Source: CAWDCV01 sp963728125
GTDB taxonomy: Bacteria > Actinomycetota > Actinomycetes > CAWDCV01
Assembly: GCA_963728125.1 (NCBI GenBank)
Contig: CAVSIZ010000019.1
Location: 1-64,000 of the forward strand
Direction of reading: 5' to 3'
DNA: 64,000 nt
The notes under the pieces are model-generated. The model was given only the letters and a program-made list of their open reading frames with translations. It ran no database searches and was not told the origin of the DNA. Position 1 is the first letter of the stretch, and each line of letters begins with the position of its first letter. Shown here one piece after another: positions 60,031 through 64,000 of this stretch. The position numbers and the translations under genes were made by a program.

Positions 60031-60795
60031 CTAGTTGAGGATGAGGCCGCCCTCCATCGGAAGGATCGCGCCGTTGAGATAGGCGCCCTGCGGCGACGCG
60101 AGGAACACCACGAGATTGGCGATGTCCTCGGGTTCGGCCATCCGGCCGGCGGGGATGTTGTCGATGAGTCGCTTCCGCAGCGCCGGGTCGTCCTGCACCT
60201 GCTGTGACATCGCCGTACGGACAGCGCCCGGGCAGATGGCGTTGACGCGCACGCCGTGCCGCGCGTACGTCAACACCAGCGCTCGTGTCAGGCCGATCAC
60301 ACCGGCCTTCGACGACGCGTACGCAATCGCCGCGCTGCCGATCAGCGCGCCCGAGACGGACGCCGTGAACACGATGCTGCCGCCGCCATCGAGCAGCAGC
60401 GGCATCGCATGCTTGCTGCACAAGTACGCGCCGGTCAGGTTGACGTCGATGGTGCGCTGCCAGGTAGCGATATCGAGGGTGTCGAGCGGGCCGTCGTTGC
60501 CGACGCCGTGTCCGAGAAAGATGCCGGCGTTGCTGTGCAGCACGTCGAGCCGCCCGTACTCCTCGCGCACGGCAGCGAACGCAGCAACCACCGAGGCCTC
60601 ATCAGAGACGTCGCACACTCGCGCCGCAGCACCCTCTCCCAGCGCTGCGGCAACCTGCGACGCTGCCTCGATCTGAACGTCGAGAAGCACCACCCGGTAG
60701 CCAGCCGCATGGAGCGCCCGGGCCGACGCGGCACCCACTCCAGCACCCGCTCCCGTCACCACGGCAAGCGGGCTCTCCCCTATCCTCTGGTTCAT
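60031..60795 (-). CDS. Short-chain dehydrogenase/reductase
   Basis: 254 residues from ATG 60795 (MNQRIGESPLAVVTG); ATG 60801 is also possible. TGAGAGVGAASARAL, SNAGIFLGHG, catalytic Ser and YASSKAGVIGL, and YLNGAILPMEGGLIL are typical of SDRs. The start codon lies inside a 20-bp perfect palindrome, so translation start and regulation overlap. It is divergent from P450 paralogue 3 and converges on P450 paralogue 2 with a 7-nt gap. Confidence 0.9.
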   Translation of the reverse strand: MNQRIGESPLAVVTGAGAGVGAASARALHAAGYRVVLLDVQIEAASQVAAALGEGAAARVCDVSDEASVVAAFAAVREEYGRLDVLHSNAGIFLGHGVGNDGPLDTLDIATWQRTIDVNLTGAYLCSKHAMPLLLDGGGSIVFTASVSGALIGSAAIAYASSKAGVIGLTRALVLTYARHGVRVNAICPGAVRTAMSQQVQDDPALRKRLIDNIPAGRMAEPEDIANLVVFLASPQGAYLNGAILPMEGGLILN

Positions 60796-60817
60796 AACCA
60801 TGGTTATGAATATCATG
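60791..60817 (-). promoter_or_regulatory. 20-bp perfect palindrome plus island motif copy 8
   Basis: TTCATAACCATGGTTATGAA (60791-60810) is a perfect palindrome. On the minus strand 60817-60794 reads CATGATATTCATAAC then CATGGTTAT, matching copy 2 at 19 of 24 positions. It lies just upstream of a possible -10 TATCAT for the P450 at 60848 and covers the SDR start codon, so it is a strong operator candidate. Confidence 0.7.
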
Positions 60818-60847
60818 GACTTATCCAGCTGAGGGAGAGGCGAACAC

Positions 60848-62107
60848 ATGGACGAGATCTCCGCGTTCTTCTCCGCTGATCCCGACGCCATCGCGTGGCC
60901 GTACCCGATGTACGAAGGGTGGCAGCAGGGCACGGGTGTCGTCCGCTGGGACGACGGCCCAGCGCTGCTGGTCACCAAACATCGCGACGTCAAGGCGATG
61001 ATGTCGGGGACGTACCCGAACTCGCACAACGGCTACCGGTACGGCCGGCTGGCCGAAGGAGTCGTCTCCCGCCTGCCGCAGGAGCAGCACGAGATCTTCT
61101 TCAAGATCATGGACTTCGAGAGCCTGTTCATGAGCCGCAACGACGGCGAGGAGCATGCGCGGCTCCGGCGCATCTCGGTGCGCGCCTTCACTGCACGGCG
61201 CATCGCTCAGCTTCGCGACTCCATCCAGCGGCACGTCGACGACCTGATCGCCGCGATGATCGACCACGCGGGGCCCGACGGCATCGCTGACATCAAGACC
61301 GAGCTCGCCAACCAACTCCCAGTCCGCGTCATCGTCGACCTCATCGGCGTTCCCCAGTCCGACCGAGACGCGATCTGGGAGTGGGGTGAGGCACTCGCCG
61401 CACACATGAGCCCGGGATCGGAGAGCCTGGCACGTGCCGACGCGGCTATCGACGCGTTCAAGGACTATGTCCGCGCGATGGTCGAGCGGCTCCATCGCAC
61501 CGGCGACGGTCCCGAGCTCGCTCGGATCATGCTCGAGGGCCACAGCAACGAGGCACTCACCGAGGACGAGCTGGTCGCGATGTTCGTCCTCATCCTGTTC
61601 GGCGGCAGCGAGACCACGACGAACCTGCTCGGCAACGGCTTTCTGGCTCTCCAGCGCCATCGCGACGCGTGGGATCTGCTGGTGGCGGATCCGAGTGGGG
61701 TTCGCCACTCGATCGAGGAGATGATCCGGTACGACTCGCCGCATCACTACCTGCCGCGCGTCGCGCTCGGCGACTTCGAGCTCGGCGGCGAGCGGGTCGA
61801 GGCCGGCGACACGCTGATCATCGTCATGGGCGCTGCCAATCGCGACCCCGCTGTCTTCGACGAGCCCGCCCGCTTCGACATCGCCCGCCGAAACGCGGCC
61901 GAGCACCTGTCGTTCGGCTTCGGCGCGTACTTCTGCCTCGGCGCAGCGCTGGCCCGGCTCGAGGGCGAGGTCGTCTTCGAGACGCTGGTACGCCGGTTCC
62001 CGGAGGCGCGCCTGCTGAGTGATGACGCTGCCGACATCACCTACGGCGGCAGCGCGATGCTGCGCGCAATCCAGCAGCTGCCGACCGAGCTCGGCAAGCC
62101 CGCGTGA
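60848..62107 (+). CDS. Cytochrome P450, paralogue 3 (different family)
   Basis: 419 residues, ATG with GAGGGAGAGG upstream. I-helix FGGSETTTNLLGNG has the normal Glu-Thr pair; ExxR-type helix IEEMIRYDSPHHYLPR; heme motif FGFGAYFCLGAALAR. It is distant from the two other P450s. It overlaps the ligase gene (GTGA), so hydroxylation and CoA activation may act on related substrates. Confidence 0.93.
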   Translation: MDEISAFFSADPDAIAWPYPMYEGWQQGTGVVRWDDGPALLVTKHRDVKAMMSGTYPNSHNGYRYGRLAEGVVSRLPQEQHEIFFKIMDFESLFMSRNDGEEHARLRRISVRAFTARRIAQLRDSIQRHVDDLIAAMIDHAGPDGIADIKTELANQLPVRVIVDLIGVPQSDRDAIWEWGEALAAHMSPGSESLARADAAIDAFKDYVRAMVERLHRTGDGPELARIMLEGHSNEALTEDELVAMFVLILFGGSETTTNLLGNGFLALQRHRDAWDLLVADPSGVRHSIEEMIRYDSPHHYLPRVALGDFELGGERVEAGDTLIIVMGAANRDPAVFDEPARFDIARRNAAEHLSFGFGAYFCLGAALARLEGEVVFETLVRRFPEARLLSDDAADITYGGSAMLRAIQQLPTELGKPA

Positions 62108-63525
62108 CGTACGACTTCATGCACAGCTCCGATGCCGTCGCGCTGATGACGGCGACCGGATCGCGCACCTTTGCCGAGCTGGACGACCGTGCCGCGCGGG
62201 TCGCCGCCGGCTTGGCGGCCTCGGGACTGCAGCCTGGTGACCGGGTGTTGGCCGTGCTCCCCAACGGGCAGGAGTTGATCGAGCTGCTGCTCGGCTGCGC
62301 ACGCAGCGGCACTGTCCTCGTCCCCGTGAACTGGCGGCTGTCGTCGGACGAAATCATCGCCATCGCCGAGGACGCCGGTGCACGCGCGATCGTCGCCGCC
62401 ACTGACCAGCCATACGAAACGTGGCTCGCTGAGCAGCACCCCGACGACGTCCAGCATCGGCCTGCAGTCGACGACGTGGTGCTGCAGATCTACACGTCGG
62501 GAACCAGCGGGCGACCCAAGGGCGCGCTGATTACCTACGGCAATCTGGCCGCGAAAGTGCCTGGGGCGGCGGACGCGTGGCGGTTCGGGCCGGACGCTGT
62601 GAGCTTGCTGGCCACGCCGATGTTCCACGTCGGCGGGCTCGGCTGGGCCCTGGTCGGCCTGCACAGAGGTGCGCGCACGATCGTCGTGGGGTCGACCCCG
62701 CCGATCGAGCTCGCGGAGCTGCTGCGTCGAGAGCGGGTCACGCACGCGTTCCTCGTGCCCACGCAGCTCCAGGGGCTCTGCGACGTTGCCGGTTCGGAGG
62801 GCTTCCCCGATCTTCGCGTCGTCGTCTACGGCGCCGCGCCGATGAGCGCGGCTACCCGGACCGCCGTCATGGAGACGTTCGACTGCGCCCTGGTGCACGT
62901 GTACGGCATGACGGAGACAACGGGCACGATCACCCAGCACGAGCTCGCCCACGATGACGCTGCGACTGACGTCCCCTGTGTCGGACGGCCGTACCCCTGG
63001 GTCGAGCTGACCATTCGCGACCCTGCAACATGCATGGCGTTGCCCGCCGGTTCCTCGGGCGAGATCTGGACCCGATCGGCGCAGAACACACCCGGCTATG
63101 CCGGCGACCCGGTCGCCACCCAGCGCCTCCTCACGGTGGACGGTTGGCTGCGCACTGGCGACATCGGCTACCTCGACGACGAGGGCCGGCTCTTCGTTAC
63201 CGATCGGCTCAAGGAGCTGATCATCACCGGTGGTGAGAACGTCGTGCCCGCCGAGGTCGAATCGGTGCTGCGCGAGCACGACGACATCGCCGACGTCGCG
63301 GTGGTCGGACTACCCGACCCGCGCTGGGGAGAGGTTGTGACCGCGGTCGTCGTCCCCCGACCCGGGCGCACGCCCACGCTCGACGACGTCGTGGCCTTCG
63401 CCGCCGACCGGCTCGTCGGCTACAAGCGGCCGCGTGCCCTGCACCTCGTCGGCGAGCTACCCCGCGGCATGACGGGCAAGGTGCGCAAGCACGCACTGGT
63501 GGAGGAGCTGTCCCGTGGCCGCTGA
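62104..63525 (+). CDS. AMP-dependent acyl-CoA ligase
   Basis: 473 residues, GTG start overlapping the P450 stop. QIYTSGTSGRPKGALITY, HVYGMTETTGTITQHE, GWLRTGDIGYLDDEGRLFVTDRLKELIITGGENV and the catalytic Lys in PRGMTGKVRKHAL. Relatively short but complete. It activates an acid to acyl-CoA. Its last 11 nt overlap the next gene. Confidence 0.92.
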   Translation: MTYDFMHSSDAVALMTATGSRTFAELDDRAARVAAGLAASGLQPGDRVLAVLPNGQELIELLLGCARSGTVLVPVNWRLSSDEIIAIAEDAGARAIVAATDQPYETWLAEQHPDDVQHRPAVDDVVLQIYTSGTSGRPKGALITYGNLAAKVPGAADAWRFGPDAVSLLATPMFHVGGLGWALVGLHRGARTIVVGSTPPIELAELLRRERVTHAFLVPTQLQGLCDVAGSEGFPDLRVVVYGAAPMSAATRTAVMETFDCALVHVYGMTETTGTITQHELAHDDAATDVPCVGRPYPWVELTIRDPATCMALPAGSSGEIWTRSAQNTPGYAGDPVATQRLLTVDGWLRTGDIGYLDDEGRLFVTDRLKELIITGGENVVPAEVESVLREHDDIADVAVVGLPDPRWGEVVTAVVVPRPGRTPTLDDVVAFAADRLVGYKRPRALHLVGELPRGMTGKVRKHALVEELSRGR

Positions 63526-64000
63526 ACCGATGCGCATCCTCGGGTTCGTCAACCACATCCCGCCTGCGCCCGACATCGAGGAGTCGATCGAGCGCGCCCT
63601 CGAGTGGGGCGTCGACGTCATCGTCGCCCAGGGCACCGGCAGCGACTGGGGACCGTACTGGCTCGGCTCGGGCGAGCAGGTCGCGGCCAATGTCGCCGCG
63701 AACGTTCGCCCCTATCTGCGGGCTGCGCGCGAGCACGGCATCCCGTTCGTCCTCTCCGTCGGCATTGCGGGCGCCAACGTCCACCTCGATCGCTGCCTGC
63801 GGCAGCTCGACGATCTGTGTGTCGAGGAGGGCTGGGATCCCGAGATCGCCGTGATCCGGTCCGAGTTGAGCGCGCCGTACGTCGCGAGCCGCATCGATGA
63901 CGGCGTGGCCTGCGTACCGGCGAGCGACGGGACCGGCCTGTCCGCGCGGCTCACGCGAGGCGACGTCGAGGCGACGGAACGGATGGTCGCTCTGATCGGA
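63515..64000 (+). CDS. Partial protein, possibly a divergent DUF1446/AtuA-like member (cut by window edge)
   Basis: The frame from GTG 63515 stays open to the end of the window (162 codons). It reads MRILGFVNHIPPAPDIEESI, WGVDVIVAQGTGSDWGPYWLG, HGIPFVLSVGIAGANVHLDRCL and VIRSELSAPYVASRI. The spacing of a GANxxxxxCxxxL segment after a predicted beta-strand resembles the GGANPRACGERI region of the two DUF1446 proteins, and the setting (after a ligase) is similar. Similarity is weak, so the family call is tentative. A start at ATG 63530 is also possible. Confidence 0.45.
   Translation, partial: MAAEPMRILGFVNHIPPAPDIEESIERALEWGVDVIVAQGTGSDWGPYWLGSGEQVAANVAANVRPYLRAAREHGIPFVLSVGIAGANVHLDRCLRQLDDLCVEEGWDPEIAVIRSELSAPYVASRIDDGVACVPASDGTGLSARLTRGDVEATERMVALIG

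Overview
The window is high-GC actinobacterial chromosome. Evidence: GTG and TTG starts, 4-nt stop/start overlaps almost everywhere, and a left end carrying the conserved cell-wall and Ser/Thr-kinase block that lies close to oriC in most Actinobacteria (pstP-rodA-pbpA-pknA-pknB, trpG, class E sortase, DUF881, crgA, rhomboid, cyclophilin, DUF5324-like). The PASTA-bearing PknA, the rhomboid and the DUF5324-like gene look more like streptomycete, frankial or geodermatophilal relatives than Mycobacterium. I cannot name the genus from this sequence.

Layout. 1-6.8 kb: growth and division kinase operon, plus strand. 6.8-11.9 kb: trpG, an unlisted 59-residue membrane protein, sortase and DUF881 leftward, crgA rightward, then rhomboid and ppiA leftward and the DUF5324-like gene rightward. 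12-13.4 kb: GuaB1-type GMP reductase/IMPDH-like gene, the last gene of a long leftward operon. 13.4-64 kb: a catabolic island built almost entirely of acyl-CoA chemistry: 4 acyl-CoA dehydrogenases, 3 crotonases (one MenB/BadI-like), 2 thiolases, 4 short-chain dehydrogenases, 2 aldehyde dehydrogenases, 3 AMP-forming acyl-CoA ligases, one NDP-forming acyl-CoA synthetase, a family III CoA transferase, a MaoC/CitE pair, 2 amidohydrolases, 3 cytochromes P450, 3 luciferase-like oxidoreductases, F420/flavin-type proteins, a complete Liv-type ABC importer and one GntR/FCD regulator. Two modules pair a DUF1446 (AtuA-type) protein with a separately encoded small AtuA C-terminal domain, and a third, divergent member may start at the right edge.

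How it may work together (inference): the Liv transporter imports a small carboxylate or branched substrate. P450s and luciferase-like enzymes hydroxylate it or handle flavin redox steps. Dehydrogenases oxidise alcohol to aldehyde to acid, ligases and the CoA transferase activate the acid, and beta-oxidation-like cycles with a MenB/BadI-type hydrolase open and shorten it. AtuA proteins point to branched or terpenoid-like acids, the MenB/BadI homologue to an alicyclic ring. The true substrate is not visible in the sequence.

Main observations: (1) all eight divergent promoter regions of the island carry a version of one 24-bp motif, which argues for a single regulon; in two of them the motif runs into the start codon, which suggests leaderless mRNAs. 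(2) Five catabolic genes are each broken by a single extra base in a G/C run, a pattern that looks more like sequence error than five separate pseudogenes. (3) Several unusual inverted-repeat families sit between genes, including a 22-bp-arm hairpin touching the ribosome-binding site of a DUF1446 gene and a CTGGTTCC...GGAACCAG family that brackets a DHFR-like gene. No stretch over 300 bases lacks a gene; no tRNA, rRNA, IS element or CRISPR array was seen.
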